64,000 nt of DNA, from contig CAJXNP010000008.1 in assembly GCA_913057175.1 (NCBI GenBank), forward strand, positions 236,420 through 300,419, read 5' to 3'. The first letter of the stretch is position 1; each line of letters starts with the position of its first letter. Both the position numbers and the translations under genes were made by a program. Below are positions 54,727 to 64,000 of this stretch, in pieces. The notes under the pieces were generated by a model that did no database searches, had not been told where the DNA came from, and was given only the letters and a program-made list of their open reading frames with translations. The DNA is from an uncultured Cytophagales bacterium (GTDB lineage Bacteria > Bacteroidota > Bacteroidia > Cytophagales > Cyclobacteriaceae).

Positions 54727-55155
54727 ATGGAAAGGGCGAAAATAAAATTACCTGAAAAATTCAATTTCTCAACAGAGGTGAAAATAAGGGTTTCCGATAT
54801 AAACTACGGAAATCATCTCGGAAATGATGCAGTCCTTTCCCTCGCACATGAAGCGAGAATTCGATACATCAATGAGTTAGGATATAAAAATGAAATAGAT
54901 ATTGAAGGGTTTGGATTCATTGTAACAGATGCTGTGGCGGTCTACAAATCCGAAGCATTCCTGGGCGATATTTTGACAATAGAAGTTGCAGCTGCTAATC
55001 CTGCCAGAGTAGGATTTGACATGTACTATCGCATATCAAAAAAGTTTAGCGGAATTGATGTCGCCCATGTCAAGACCGGAATTGTTTTCTATGATTACTC
55101 CGTAAAAAAGGTTGTTGCTATTCCGGAGTACTTTCTGGATAAAATCTCGTTATGA
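54727..55155 (+). CDS. acyl-CoA thioesterase, hot-dog fold (YbgC/FadM-like)
   Basis: 142 residues. The segment RVSDINYGNHLGNDAVLSLAHEARIRYI has the 4HBT pattern of the YbgC/FadM group, with an Asp and the NHLGN stretch at the catalytic loop. It probably hydrolyses acyl-CoA thioesters; substrate unknown. ATG start at 54727. Convergent with the glycogen synthase gene, 6 bases apart. Confidence 0.82.
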   Translation: MERAKIKLPEKFNFSTEVKIRVSDINYGNHLGNDAVLSLAHEARIRYINELGYKNEIDIEGFGFIVTDAVAVYKSEAFLGDILTIEVAAANPARVGFDMYYRISKKFSGIDVAHVKTGIVFYDYSVKKVVAIPEYFLDKISL

Positions 55156-55161
55156 TCAACT

Positions 55162-57009
55162 TTATAATTTGAGCGCATCCCCATAAGCCTCAAAATAGTA
55201 TTTTGTCAGGTACTCCCAGTCAAAATATAGTGATGAAGCCTCTGACCTGTTTCGCATTTCCACCCTTTCCCTTCGATCAAGCTTAACAAAATTGTACAGC
55301 ATATTTGCCAGTTGGCCTGCAGATTGATCAAAATTCTGATTCACCTTATCAACAACAAAAATTCCTTTGTCCTTGTGATTGTTAATGTGCTTGACCACAT
55401 AATCACCAAATCCGGAAAGATTGCTCGTAACTGCCGGAATTCCACTTGCCAGGCATTCCAGAGGAGTATACCCCCATGGTTCGTAATAGCTTGGGAAGAT
55501 GCCTAGATTACATCCTCTTACGAATTGACGATACTCAATTCCGCCAAAAAGTGGATTAGTAGAAGTGATAAAATCCGGGTGGTATACAATTTTTACCCTA
55601 TCATGCTGATTGTTTACAAGATTGGAAGCCCTCAAAAACTGAAGTATTTCATCTACACTATCACTAACAAGATTGTGTGTTACAACTGATGGAAGCTTGT
55701 GAGATTTCCAGGTCTGAAGGGTCCTTCTAAACCGAAGTTTCAAATAATCTTCAACATAATCATTCAGGTTTGGTAAACGATGATCAGGAATTCCCGCCGC
55801 ATGATGAAATAATTTATTACCAACCTGATGAACAATTTCCTCACAAATATTCTGCAATTCATGCATCATGGCCCTGGATTGCAAAACATCTGGATTAATG
55901 CTGTAAACAGGCTGTTTAGTAACAAAAAACATCACAACTGTTCGATCAATCTTATCACGCTGCATCATGTGATTTAAGCGGGCCAGCGCTTCCAGCGTAG
56001 TTCCAAACCCTTTATTTCTAAACTCAAATCTACCACTGGTGAAGAAATACAACGTGCTGTTCAGGTCAAAGGTGTAGCTCTGGAAAAAATGACCAATTAT
56101 AAAATTGTCAATTTTCTCTTTGTAGAACTTATGGAGATTCTGGAATTCATGTAATGCTGTGAAACGCTCAATGTTAATTCCATTTGGTAGTATATGATCC
56201 GGCTTTCTACCAAGCAGGTACTCACATTCCTGTGCAGTAACATCACTTACGGTTGAGAAAATATGGGATCCGTGCGTCGCTGCTCTTTCAATTTTTACCT
56301 GCGTTTCGATATTAAAATATTTTGCCTCCTTTTGCCAATCGAAAAACGGCAAGTGATTGTAAAATTCCGGATCGTTCATGGCCAGATAACGCCCAAGTAA
56401 AGTTGCATGTGTAGTGAAGATAATTTCCACAGGAACTTTTTCCATTCTCAATTCCGGAATAGGTGTGCCTGCCATCCATTCGTGAAAATGGGCAATAATT
56501 TTATGCTTGTTCGTCCTTTTGTTTGCAAGAATATTGAAGAAAACCTTTACCAAAGATCCAAAAGCTACAACCTGATCAATCAGATTATCATGGGCGCCAA
56601 AAGAAATATCATGATGTTCCCAATATTGATATTTTATTTCACCAAGCTTGTCAAAAACACTAAATGGATTGACTAACACAATATTTGGTCTGCCTGTTAC
56701 AAGCCATTTCCCAAATTTCACATCAAAACCAAGCTCTTGCATTTTTTTGACAGCAAGCGCTACCGGATGATCGCTGTCTTTTATCTCATCAAACTCAGTG
56801 GATACGTTGTGGTGCATGTACGGCCCGACCAAACAGTAATTGTCATCAAATTTTTTTACAACACTTGGGGCTTTACTTCGCAAGACCGTATAAATTCCAC
56901 CAACCTGATTGCATGCTTCCCATGAAACTTCGACCAATAGCGTGTTTTGAACAACATTTCTGGCCAGGCTCTTAAATGAACTTCTGCGAGATTTTGATTT
57001 TACTGTCAT
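55162..57009 (-). CDS. glycogen synthase, GT3 (eukaryote-like) family
   Basis: 615 residues. VEVSWEACNQVGGIYTVLRSKA at the start is the GT3 signature, and HFHEWMAGTPIPELR, TTHATLLGRYLA, then FPSYYEPWGYTPLECLASGIPAV (the E-x7-E catalytic motif) follow. This is the Gys-like type rather than bacterial GlgA, a known Bacteroidota feature. It makes alpha-1,4-glucan, probably from UDP-glucose by analogy with GT3 enzymes. Many eukaryotic regulatory phosphorylation regions are absent, giving the shorter length. ATG start; single gene. Confidence 0.9.
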   Translation of the reverse strand: MTVKSKSRRSSFKSLARNVVQNTLLVEVSWEACNQVGGIYTVLRSKAPSVVKKFDDNYCLVGPYMHHNVSTEFDEIKDSDHPVALAVKKMQELGFDVKFGKWLVTGRPNIVLVNPFSVFDKLGEIKYQYWEHHDISFGAHDNLIDQVVAFGSLVKVFFNILANKRTNKHKIIAHFHEWMAGTPIPELRMEKVPVEIIFTTHATLLGRYLAMNDPEFYNHLPFFDWQKEAKYFNIETQVKIERAATHGSHIFSTVSDVTAQECEYLLGRKPDHILPNGINIERFTALHEFQNLHKFYKEKIDNFIIGHFFQSYTFDLNSTLYFFTSGRFEFRNKGFGTTLEALARLNHMMQRDKIDRTVVMFFVTKQPVYSINPDVLQSRAMMHELQNICEEIVHQVGNKLFHHAAGIPDHRLPNLNDYVEDYLKLRFRRTLQTWKSHKLPSVVTHNLVSDSVDEILQFLRASNLVNNQHDRVKIVYHPDFITSTNPLFGGIEYRQFVRGCNLGIFPSYYEPWGYTPLECLASGIPAVTSNLSGFGDYVVKHINNHKDKGIFVVDKVNQNFDQSAGQLANMLYNFVKLDRRERVEMRNRSEASSLYFDWEYLTKYYFEAYGDALKL

Positions 57010-57202
57010 GCGAAAATGCGGTTTGAAGTGAATTTAATTTAATAAAAATGCCGGACAAATTTTACAAATAAAATTTTAGATCATACAAAACCAATTTAAT
57101 TACCAAATTGATAATTAATAGCTATTTCACCATGTTTGTTTTTAACAAAACATACATTTCATTGTCCCCAAAGCAAAATTTTAGTTCTTTTGCGGCAATA
57201 TT

Positions 57203-58453
57203 ATGAGATCAGATTATAAAAATTTACTGCGCACTTCTTACAACTACCTGGGATTTGGTTTTAGTCATTATTTCTTTAGCTGTTTGGGTCAGACTTTTTT
57301 GATCAGTGTATTTGTCAAGTATTTCACAAAAGACATTGGTATAAGCAATGACTCCTTTTCATTTGTCTATGCATTAGCTACCATATCGAGTGCATTTGTC
57401 TTATCATTTATTGGGAGCTTTGTTGATAAAATCAAGATCCGATATTTTAGTCTGGTGAATGGATTGGCTTTATCCATCTTTTGCCTGATCGTTTCCCAGG
57501 CTTTCAATATTTATACCTTATTCTTTGCTCTGCTTGGATTGAGATTAACTGGTCAAAGCCTGATGCCTCTGACCGGTTCAACCTCTGTTGCTAGATATTT
57601 TGATAAAGAAAGAGGCAGGGCTCTCTCCCTCTCGTCTGTTGGTCTTGCACTAAGTGAAACAATTATGCCAAGTATTGCCATTTTGCTTATCAATTTAGTT
57701 GGCTGGCAAACGACATGGCAAATCTTCGCTTTAGCAATTTGGCTCATTTTCATTCCAATCTCACTGTTATCCGTTTCAAAAAACGATCCTTTCCAGCTGA
57801 TCAGAAAAGACGGGATTTTGATGGGTGATACTGTTAAAGAACTTTCGCGCAAGGATGTCCTAAGGGATCGGAAATTTTACCTGATCATTCCAGCAGTTGT
57901 ATTTATTCCGTTTTTTATAACGGGGCTTTTCATCCATCATAATATATTGGCTGAGCACAAAGGTTGGACCATAGAATGGATTGCAACCTGTTTCATCGGA
58001 TATGGTATCTGTAAGACATTAACAACTTTTATTGTCGGTCCTCTTATTGACAAATTCTCCGCAAAGAAAATATTTCCCCTTCATATGGTTCCTTTGATGA
58101 TTGGAATACTGTTTTTGCTTGTGAGCAATAACAGTTTCACCACTTTAATTTATTTGTGTCTGGCAGGTGTCAGCACCAGCTTAGCCAGTATTTCAACGAC
58201 AGCCATGTGGACGGAAATATATGGTTATAAACATCTCGGAGCTATTAAAAGCATGGTGACAACAATATCCGTATTTTCCTCTGCGCTCGGGCCAGTGGTG
58301 TTAGGATATTTTATGAAAGATCCATACGGTTGGTTTGTAACTATGATATTGTCAATTTTTGCAATGATGGTTTTATCCATTACTGCCAACTTAGCTTTGT
58401 TCCACAAAAATCCAACTGTAGCATTTACTCGCGTTTTCAGATTAAGAAATTAA
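57203..58453 (+). CDS. MFS transporter, monocarboxylate/OFA-like
   Basis: 416 residues with 12 membrane helices in two halves of six; the cytosolic loop between helices 6 and 7 (about 190-225) is charged. The helix 2/3 loop FIGSFVDKIKIRY has the DxxxxR pattern of MFS members, and GRALSLSSVGLALSETIMPS and GPVVLGYF are conserved segments of the monocarboxylate/oxalate-formate type. Substrate unknown. ATG start. The 3' end overlaps the convergent hydrolase gene by 12 bases. Confidence 0.8.
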   Translation: MRSDYKNLLRTSYNYLGFGFSHYFFSCLGQTFLISVFVKYFTKDIGISNDSFSFVYALATISSAFVLSFIGSFVDKIKIRYFSLVNGLALSIFCLIVSQAFNIYTLFFALLGLRLTGQSLMPLTGSTSVARYFDKERGRALSLSSVGLALSETIMPSIAILLINLVGWQTTWQIFALAIWLIFIPISLLSVSKNDPFQLIRKDGILMGDTVKELSRKDVLRDRKFYLIIPAVVFIPFFITGLFIHHNILAEHKGWTIEWIATCFIGYGICKTLTTFIVGPLIDKFSAKKIFPLHMVPLMIGILFLLVSNNSFTTLIYLCLAGVSTSLASISTTAMWTEIYGYKHLGAIKSMVTTISVFSSALGPVVLGYFMKDPYGWFVTMILSIFAMMVLSITANLALFHKNPTVAFTRVFRLRN

Positions 58454-59275
58454 GTGCTGCTTCACCCAATCAACATAGTGTTGTACAACAATCTCCTTGT
58501 CAAAATCATTATGAGGCTCATGGAGCGCATTTTCCCAGATCTTATATTCAGCTTTCGTGATTTCTCCGGCAAATTCTTGACTGGCAGGTAGGGAAAGAAT
58601 TGAATCATTTTCTCCGTGAGTTACCAATACTGGAATTTCGATTAATGAAGCTCTTTCCAAAGCCACATGTCCATATTTTTTTATGCTGAAAAATAATCCT
58701 GCAGAAATCATATGATGAACCAACTTATCATTTCTATACCTAATTCCAACCTCTTTATCATGTGCGAAATCATCAGGGTTGAGTTCATTTCGGAAAGTAA
58801 CGGTCGGGAATAAGCTGTTCATTATTTTGCCCATCAGATATTTCAATTTTGGTTCTTTGAAACTTAATTTTATCCACGGAGAAGAAATAATTGCCCCTCT
58901 TATTTCACTGGATATCAAACGAATCAAATAATTGGCCACGAGGTTTCCGCCCATACTATGTCCGAACAAAAAAATGGGAAGATCATTGAAGTCCCGTCTT
59001 GCCAGGATGACTAATTCCTGAATGTCATTCAGAAGCTTCAAAACAGAACCATGGCCGCGTTTGCCTTCAGAACGACCATGGCCTCTCAAATCAAAGGCAT
59101 AAACTCCGATATCACTTTCCACAAATTTTTCGATCACAAATTCATACCTACCCATATGTTCTCCCAAACCATGAATAATACAAATGATTCCTTTAGGTTG
59201 GGATTCTGGTAAAAATTGCATTCCATATAGATTCGTCCCGCCGCTAGATATAATGCTAAATCCTTCTTTGATCAT
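58442..59275 (-). CDS. alpha/beta hydrolase, monoacylglycerol lipase/lysophospholipase type
   Basis: 277 residues. CIIHGLGEHMGRYEFV (oxyanion strand), DLRGHGRSEGKRGH, the nucleophile elbow GHSMGGN (S107), the acid in HGENDSIL and the His of LHEPHND give a complete triad in the monoglyceride-lipase order. It probably cleaves monoacylglycerols or lysophospholipids in the cytoplasm; no signal peptide. ATG start. Its 3' end lies inside the last codons of the MFS gene. Confidence 0.87.
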   Translation of the reverse strand: MIKEGFSIISSGGTNLYGMQFLPESQPKGIICIIHGLGEHMGRYEFVIEKFVESDIGVYAFDLRGHGRSEGKRGHGSVLKLLNDIQELVILARRDFNDLPIFLFGHSMGGNLVANYLIRLISSEIRGAIISSPWIKLSFKEPKLKYLMGKIMNSLFPTVTFRNELNPDDFAHDKEVGIRYRNDKLVHHMISAGLFFSIKKYGHVALERASLIEIPVLVTHGENDSILSLPASQEFAGEITKAEYKIWENALHEPHNDFDKEIVVQHYVDWVKQHLIS

Positions 59276-59392
59276 TCCTGGGTTGGTGAAAATTCGTGCT
59301 CAATTTAGTTAAAAAAATAAAGACCCAAGGATTTCCTTTTTAAATTGACAAATAACCAGAATTGACCTAAACTTGCGTAAATTCAATCCGTT

Positions 59393-62134
59393 TTGAAAAA
59401 ATTACTTTTTGGGTTATTCATACTATTAATTTTAGTCTCGGGAGGATATTTTTACTACAAGTATTTTCACAATGTTAGACCCGACATTTGGCAATTGGTT
59501 CCATCTAATGCTTTTCTTGCCTACGAATCTGAAAATGCCAGCAAATCATGGAACAATCTGACGAGCAAACCAATTTGGAATTCTGCTTCATCGATTCCTT
59601 TTTTTCACCAGGCTGAGAAGGAAATAAAATACCTGGATAGTATAAGCGGAGCCGATGGATCGCTTGATAAGATTTTCAGAAATTTTAGCTTTGTCGCATC
59701 CCTTCACATCACCTCTTCAACAACATTTGATGCTCTTTATTTTTTGGATTTGAATAACGCCAACAATCAGTCAACTCTTAAAACCATATTGAATGTTATA
59801 GAAGGCGATTTTTCATTTAGCACCACTTCCCGCAACTACCAGGATTTTACCATCACAGAAATTAAAAAGAAAGGAGAAAACAGGAAGTTTTCCTTTCTGG
59901 TCTATGAAAATTACTTTATTGGCAGTTACGCTTCAATGCTGATCGAAGACGTCATCAGAAACATTGCGCGGGAGTTTACAAGCAGTTTTGCAGATCAAAT
60001 AAAGGGATTGGAAAGTGTTTCTAAGCTGGAAGACGATGAAGGAAATATATACCTGGATTTTAGCAGGCTAGCCGCAGCAGTGGATGTATTCATTGATAAG
60101 AACAAAAGTTTCCCCTTCAGGGATCTGATCAGGTTAGCAGAAAATTCATTCCTGGATTTTAAAATTACTGACAATGAGGTATTGCTAAACGGCACGACTA
60201 AAATTCCAAAAGGGCATTCGGGTTATTTTCTAAGCATGTTCGGAGAACAGGATCCTGGCAAAATTGAAATGCAAAGATTTTTACCAGATAATACTGCTGC
60301 CTTTATCCACCAGTCATTCGATGACATCAATGCCTGGAAAAAGAACTCAGGAAAATACTGGGCTTCTACTGATGAAAAATTATTAAACAATTGGCTTGAC
60401 TTTCAGTCAAAGTACCAGTTTTCTTTTGATTTCATAGAAGGAGAGGTTGGGATGGCGATCATGGAAGCCATTCAGGTTGAAGATCCTGATAAGGTCATCA
60501 TTTTAAAGGTAAAAGATGGGGCAGAGGCTCTCACAAGCATTGACCAACTTGCTACGAAAATAGCTGAGGAAGCGAATGATTCTGTATTTTACGAAAACAT
60601 TTTAGAAAATAAAGTTATCCAACTCCCGGTTGAGGAATGGCCTCAGTTGTTCCTGGGAAATGTATTTACCGGATTCGACAACTCGTACATCACAACTTTC
60701 AATAATTATTTGCTCATTGGAAACTCATTGAATGTCTTGAAAAATTTTATTAACAGCAATGAAAATGAAAACATCTGGGGAAAAAATATACGCCAAAGCC
60801 TGTTCCTTGAAAACACTTTAGGTGAGGCCAATTTTTCGATCATGATCAATACTGAAAAATCGTGGAATTACATCATGTATTTTCTTAATGATGAGTGGCA
60901 ACGAACTTTTAAAACTTATGAAAAACAAATAAAATCATTTGACCGGTTAGCTTTTCAATTTTCTAACCTGGACGAAAGCTTCTATACAAGCTTTGCCATG
61001 GGACATCAAAAATTAGATCGCCCCAACCTTGCTACCAGCAGATTTAATAATCTATTGACCGCTTTTACAGCTAAAGAGATCGTTACCAAACCGTTCATTG
61101 TAAAAAATCATAATAATGGAAGGCTTGAAATTCTGGTTCAGGATCAGGCTAATATTCTGTATTTAGTTTCCAATGAAGGATTAATACTGTGGGGAGATAG
61201 TCTTGAGTCCAGAATTGTTAGTGATATTTATCAAATCGATTATTATAAGAACAATAAACTGCAATATGTATTTGCAACCGAAAATAAAATCCATCTCATT
61301 GATCGAAACGGTAATTTTGTGGAAAATTTCCCGATAACCCTCAAGAAAAATATAAAAGCGGATAAACTGTCAATCATAGATTACGACGGCTCTAAAAATT
61401 ATCGACTTATGCTTGCTGATCAAAAAGGAGACATTTTCTTATATGATAAAAATGGAACAAATCTCGATGGATGGACACCGCGCAATTTAAGTGGAACACT
61501 TGCAGCACCAGGAAGACATATAAGAGTAAGAGGAGGTGATTGCATGATCACATTCCAAAAAAATGGAATTTTGAATATTCTTAATCGAAGAGGAAAAATG
61601 CTTAAGGGATTTCCATTCGACTTTAAAGGAAATGTGCTGGGTGAATTAAACGTAAATATTGGCAATAATTTCAACAGTACAGCTTTAACAACTCTTACCG
61701 AATCCGGACAATATGTATCGGTCAATCTAAATGGCGATGTGTTAAAAAAAGAGCAACTTTACAAACCCAGCAAGGAATGCAAATTCTGGTTGGTAAATGA
61801 TGCGCTCGATAAAACGTTCCTTCTTGTTAAGCAGGAATATAACAATCTCAGCTTTATGGATACTAAAGGAGAACTATTATTTGAAAAGAACATCATTGGG
61901 TCCGATGAATTGATCGTTCAGTATTACTATTTCTCAGCTGATCGGCAATTGATCATTATCAATGACCAGGAGCAGGAATTCACATATATTTACAATCAGG
62001 ATGGAGAGCTTATTAACCTGGAACCTATCGAAAGTGGCTTTCCCGTTGGTGTTTTGTATTATTCCAATGACAAAACCTACCACATTTACAAATGCTACCG
62101 CAATGGGGTTTCATTATTAACAGCAGAAGAATAA
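59393..62134 (+). CDS. DUF3352-like membrane-anchored protein with C-terminal propeller-like region (TTG start)
   Basis: 913 residues. The TTG at 59393 gives MKKLLFGLFILL, a natural membrane anchor (about 3-24), and no ATG fits better, so TTG is taken as the start. Residues about 25-560 resemble the DUF3352 family (PSNAFLAYESENASKSW, then FLPDNTAAFIHQSF). Residues about 570-900 are repeated strands with aspartate/glycine turns (VFATENKIHLIDRNGNFVENFP, then MLADQKGDIFLYDKNGTNLDGW and FQKNGILNILNRRGKMLKGFP), like a PQQ/WD40-type propeller. Function unknown; the protein is mostly outside the cytoplasm. It lies 30 bases before the MscS gene. Confidence 0.75.
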   Translation: MKKLLFGLFILLILVSGGYFYYKYFHNVRPDIWQLVPSNAFLAYESENASKSWNNLTSKPIWNSASSIPFFHQAEKEIKYLDSISGADGSLDKIFRNFSFVASLHITSSTTFDALYFLDLNNANNQSTLKTILNVIEGDFSFSTTSRNYQDFTITEIKKKGENRKFSFLVYENYFIGSYASMLIEDVIRNIAREFTSSFADQIKGLESVSKLEDDEGNIYLDFSRLAAAVDVFIDKNKSFPFRDLIRLAENSFLDFKITDNEVLLNGTTKIPKGHSGYFLSMFGEQDPGKIEMQRFLPDNTAAFIHQSFDDINAWKKNSGKYWASTDEKLLNNWLDFQSKYQFSFDFIEGEVGMAIMEAIQVEDPDKVIILKVKDGAEALTSIDQLATKIAEEANDSVFYENILENKVIQLPVEEWPQLFLGNVFTGFDNSYITTFNNYLLIGNSLNVLKNFINSNENENIWGKNIRQSLFLENTLGEANFSIMINTEKSWNYIMYFLNDEWQRTFKTYEKQIKSFDRLAFQFSNLDESFYTSFAMGHQKLDRPNLATSRFNNLLTAFTAKEIVTKPFIVKNHNNGRLEILVQDQANILYLVSNEGLILWGDSLESRIVSDIYQIDYYKNNKLQYVFATENKIHLIDRNGNFVENFPITLKKNIKADKLSIIDYDGSKNYRLMLADQKGDIFLYDKNGTNLDGWTPRNLSGTLAAPGRHIRVRGGDCMITFQKNGILNILNRRGKMLKGFPFDFKGNVLGELNVNIGNNFNSTALTTLTESGQYVSVNLNGDVLKKEQLYKPSKECKFWLVNDALDKTFLLVKQEYNNLSFMDTKGELLFEKNIIGSDELIVQYYYFSADRQLIIINDQEQEFTYIYNQDGELINLEPIESGFPVGVLYYSNDKTYHIYKCYRNGVSLLTAEE

Positions 62135-62164
62135 TTTTACATTTTGAACCAGCAGACAATTATC

Positions 62165-63796
62165 ATGAAACATTTTTTGTACTCTATTTTATTGATTTTT
62201 GTTTTTACAATTCAAAATATGGTTGCTCAAACTGACGAAGATGAGATTACTCTGAAAAGTCCTTTCCATACTCTTTCGACCCATTTTGAGTATTTGTCAG
62301 AGGAGGACTTCCAACCTGAGCTGGCCGCCAAAGTGATCAATCCAGAAACTCATTCGCTTCAGGAAGCCGAAAAGCTTTCCCAAAAATTAATGCAAATTTA
62401 TAAGGGAGAGGGAGTAATTATTGACTTTGAATCCGTTCCAAAAGTTGCGAATTATCTCGATTCGACTTCGGAAAAACACCGGTACCATGTGACGGATATG
62501 TTTCCTGAAATCTACCTGGAAAAAGTAGGGAACAAATGGTATTACTCGGAAAAGACCTTAAGCAAAGTTGATAGACTTCATAAAAGCGTATATCCATTTG
62601 GTGCCGACAGATTATTGACTTTACTCCCAAAGATTGGCACACAAAAAGTTTTCGGACTCCATTTATGGCAGGTGATTTCTATTCTTGTCATCATTCTTTT
62701 TTGTGTCATCATTCACAAGATCTTTTCTTTTATCATTCAAAGGATCATCATCCAAATCCTGATCAAACAGGGATACGATGAAGTGGTAAAGAAGCTGGTA
62801 GGCCCGATTGCACGACCTATAAGTATTTTAATCATCTATCCGATCCTAATTCTGCTCGTTCCGGTTTTACAACTGGATGTCAAGACAAATCATTACATAA
62901 TTTTAATCCTAAAAGCCACCTGGCCAATCTTTGCTACCATCATTTTCTACAAGGTGGTTGATATTTTTGGTTTGTATCTCAAAAAACTCGCAACCAAAAC
63001 GCAAAGTACACTTGACGATCAGCTGGTTCCTATCATCCGAAAAACCCTGAAAATCTTTGTAATCATAGTAGGAGGGCTGGCTATCCTAAGAAACCTCAAC
63101 ATTGACATTATCCCATTTTTAACTGGACTTTCTATTGGCGGTCTGGCATTTGCGTTGGCTGCTCAGGATACCTTGAAAAACTTTTTCGGTTCTATTATGA
63201 TATTTGTTGACCGACCATTCCAGATTGGTGATTGGATTACCTCAGGCGAGATCGATGGAACTGTTGAAGAAGTTGGCTTCCGGGCGACAAGAATCAGAAC
63301 ATTCAGAAATTCGGTTACCTACGTCCCAAATGCACGGATTGTTGACTCAATGGTCGATAACCATGGACTCAGACAATATCGCAGATTTTACACACAAATA
63401 GCCATTACTTATGACACTCCGCCGGAAGTGATTGAAGTTTTTGTAGATGGATTGAGGAAAATCGTTGAAAACCACCCGGATACCAGGAAAGACTATTACA
63501 ATGTATATCTGAATGACATGGCTGCTACTTCACTGAATGTGATGTTTTACATCTTTTTCAGTGTGCCAGATTGGGGAGCAGAATTAAAAGCAAGACATGA
63601 AATTTTGTTGGAAATTATCAAGCTAGCGGAAACCCTTGGAGTGAACTTTGCCTTTCCTACTCAGACGTTACATATGGAAACCTTTCCGGAAAAAGTTCCG
63701 AACTCGCCGACTTATGTTCGAAATAGCCAAAAACTAAAAGATATGCTGGCAGGATTTTTTACAGCATCGAATGGGAAGAGAAAACCTGAAGATTAA
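62165..63796 (+). CDS. MscS-family mechanosensitive channel
   Basis: 543 residues from the ATG at 62165 (a TTG at 62144 is also open). A signal peptide (about 1-22) precedes a periplasmic domain (about 25-160), then about five membrane helices and the MscS core. The pore helix is FLTGLSIGGLAFALAAQDTLKNFF (about 317-340, given here as LSIGGLAFALAAQDTLKNFF), followed by GSIMIFVDRPFQIGDWI and EEVGFRATRIRTF of the beta domain. It is shorter than the paralogue at 21951. Probably cotranscribed with the DUF3352-like gene. Confidence 0.9.
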   Translation: MKHFLYSILLIFVFTIQNMVAQTDEDEITLKSPFHTLSTHFEYLSEEDFQPELAAKVINPETHSLQEAEKLSQKLMQIYKGEGVIIDFESVPKVANYLDSTSEKHRYHVTDMFPEIYLEKVGNKWYYSEKTLSKVDRLHKSVYPFGADRLLTLLPKIGTQKVFGLHLWQVISILVIILFCVIIHKIFSFIIQRIIIQILIKQGYDEVVKKLVGPIARPISILIIYPILILLVPVLQLDVKTNHYIILILKATWPIFATIIFYKVVDIFGLYLKKLATKTQSTLDDQLVPIIRKTLKIFVIIVGGLAILRNLNIDIIPFLTGLSIGGLAFALAAQDTLKNFFGSIMIFVDRPFQIGDWITSGEIDGTVEEVGFRATRIRTFRNSVTYVPNARIVDSMVDNHGLRQYRRFYTQIAITYDTPPEVIEVFVDGLRKIVENHPDTRKDYYNVYLNDMAATSLNVMFYIFFSVPDWGAELKARHEILLEIIKLAETLGVNFAFPTQTLHMETFPEKVPNSPTYVRNSQKLKDMLAGFFTASNGKRKPED

Positions 63797-63963
63797 ACCT
63801 TCGTCAACACATTTTTTCCCACCACATCGTTAACCCCCGATGACCTCATGGAGTGTCATTTCATTGAACAACCAAGAGGTCCTGGTTGTACAGCCTTTCT
63901 TCTTTTGTTGTTGCCGTGCCATGGAACACTCGTTCTTTTCCGGTTGAGATTGGTAAGCATCAC

Positions 63964-63996
63964 AAAAAAAGCCTTGCTGTTTCCAACAAGGCTTTT
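63964..63996 (-). terminator. intrinsic terminator of a leftward gene beyond the window
   Basis: AAAAGCCTTG (63967-63976) pairs with CAAGGCTTTT (63987-63996). On the minus strand the stem is followed by a run of seven T, so it most likely ends a gene that lies to the right of the window. Weaker use by the MscS gene on the plus strand is possible. Confidence 0.65.
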
Positions 63997-64000
63997 CAAT

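Noticed and set aside
1..64000. tRNA, rRNA, CRISPR array, insertion sequence or prophage
   Set aside because: Searched by eye in all gaps; no cloverleaf, no direct-repeat/spacer array, no transposase or phage gene seen.

Overview
The window looks like a chromosomal segment of a member of the Bacteroidota, most likely a free-living Cytophagales-type bacterium. The evidence is a Bacteroidota gene set: fused aspartate kinase/homoserine dehydrogenase, a eukaryote-type (GT3) glycogen synthase, a DUF4105/Lnb-type membrane protein, GIN-domain, DUF4230 and DUF6588-type envelope proteins, a GreA-like 150-residue protein, and several matches to the phylum's promoter -7 element TAnnTTTG. DNA is AT-rich throughout. 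I see no rRNA, tRNA, CRISPR array, insertion sequence or prophage. Most of the window is ordinary housekeeping and envelope content.

Layout. 0-5 kb: the 5' end of threonine synthase (thrC, minus strand, cut by the window edge), a stand-alone fused acyl-CoA mutase (icmF) and a YitT membrane protein, separated by 7-bp-periodic intergenic repeats. 5-13 kb: two small minus-strand genes (one GreA-like), fabG, a membrane vWA-like protein, YhhN, a short GIN-domain protein and a FadL-like porin. 12.5-13.5 kb: a Xre/RES toxin-antitoxin pair with a recognisable promoter and inverted-repeat operator candidate. 13.5-20 kb, all minus strand: Lnb-like protein, then porin-nrfH-nrfA (periplasmic nitrite ammonification), a coiled-coil lipoprotein and a small barrel protein, two of them with clear terminators. 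20-31 kb: a trans-sulfuration enzyme, a large MscS channel, waaA-rsgA, an unrecognised membrane-anchored LAS-type metallopeptidase, a glycosyltransferase and ferrochelatase. 31-37 kb: glmM-iscS-thiol lipoprotein operon, an NqrM-like protein, mazG, DUF4230 and an aldo/keto reductase.

37-46.5 kb: thrA-thrB followed closely by a DUF1080 secreted protein, then peptidase E, a GH26-like protein lacking the usual acid/base glutamate, YjbQ, a beta-helix lipoprotein and prfA. 46.7-50 kb: a possible signalling unit made of a YfiR-like periplasmic protein, a HAMP-GAF-PAS membrane sensor with no output domain, and a haem-binding DUF3365 lipoprotein. 50-64 kb: tag, a POTRA-less Omp85 barrel, clpB with a strong terminator, a thioesterase, GT3 glycogen synthase, an MFS carrier, a monoglyceride-lipase-like hydrolase, a 913-residue DUF3352/propeller-like protein and a second MscS channel.

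The best candidates for something not already described are the HAMP-GAF-PAS/haem/YfiR unit, the GH26-like pseudo-enzyme, the membrane LAS peptidase and the heptanucleotide repeats that begin right after stop codons. None is proven here. Start codons were chosen by hand: several longest open frames begin at TTG or GTG well upstream of a better ATG, and I moved those starts; where only TTG fits I say so.
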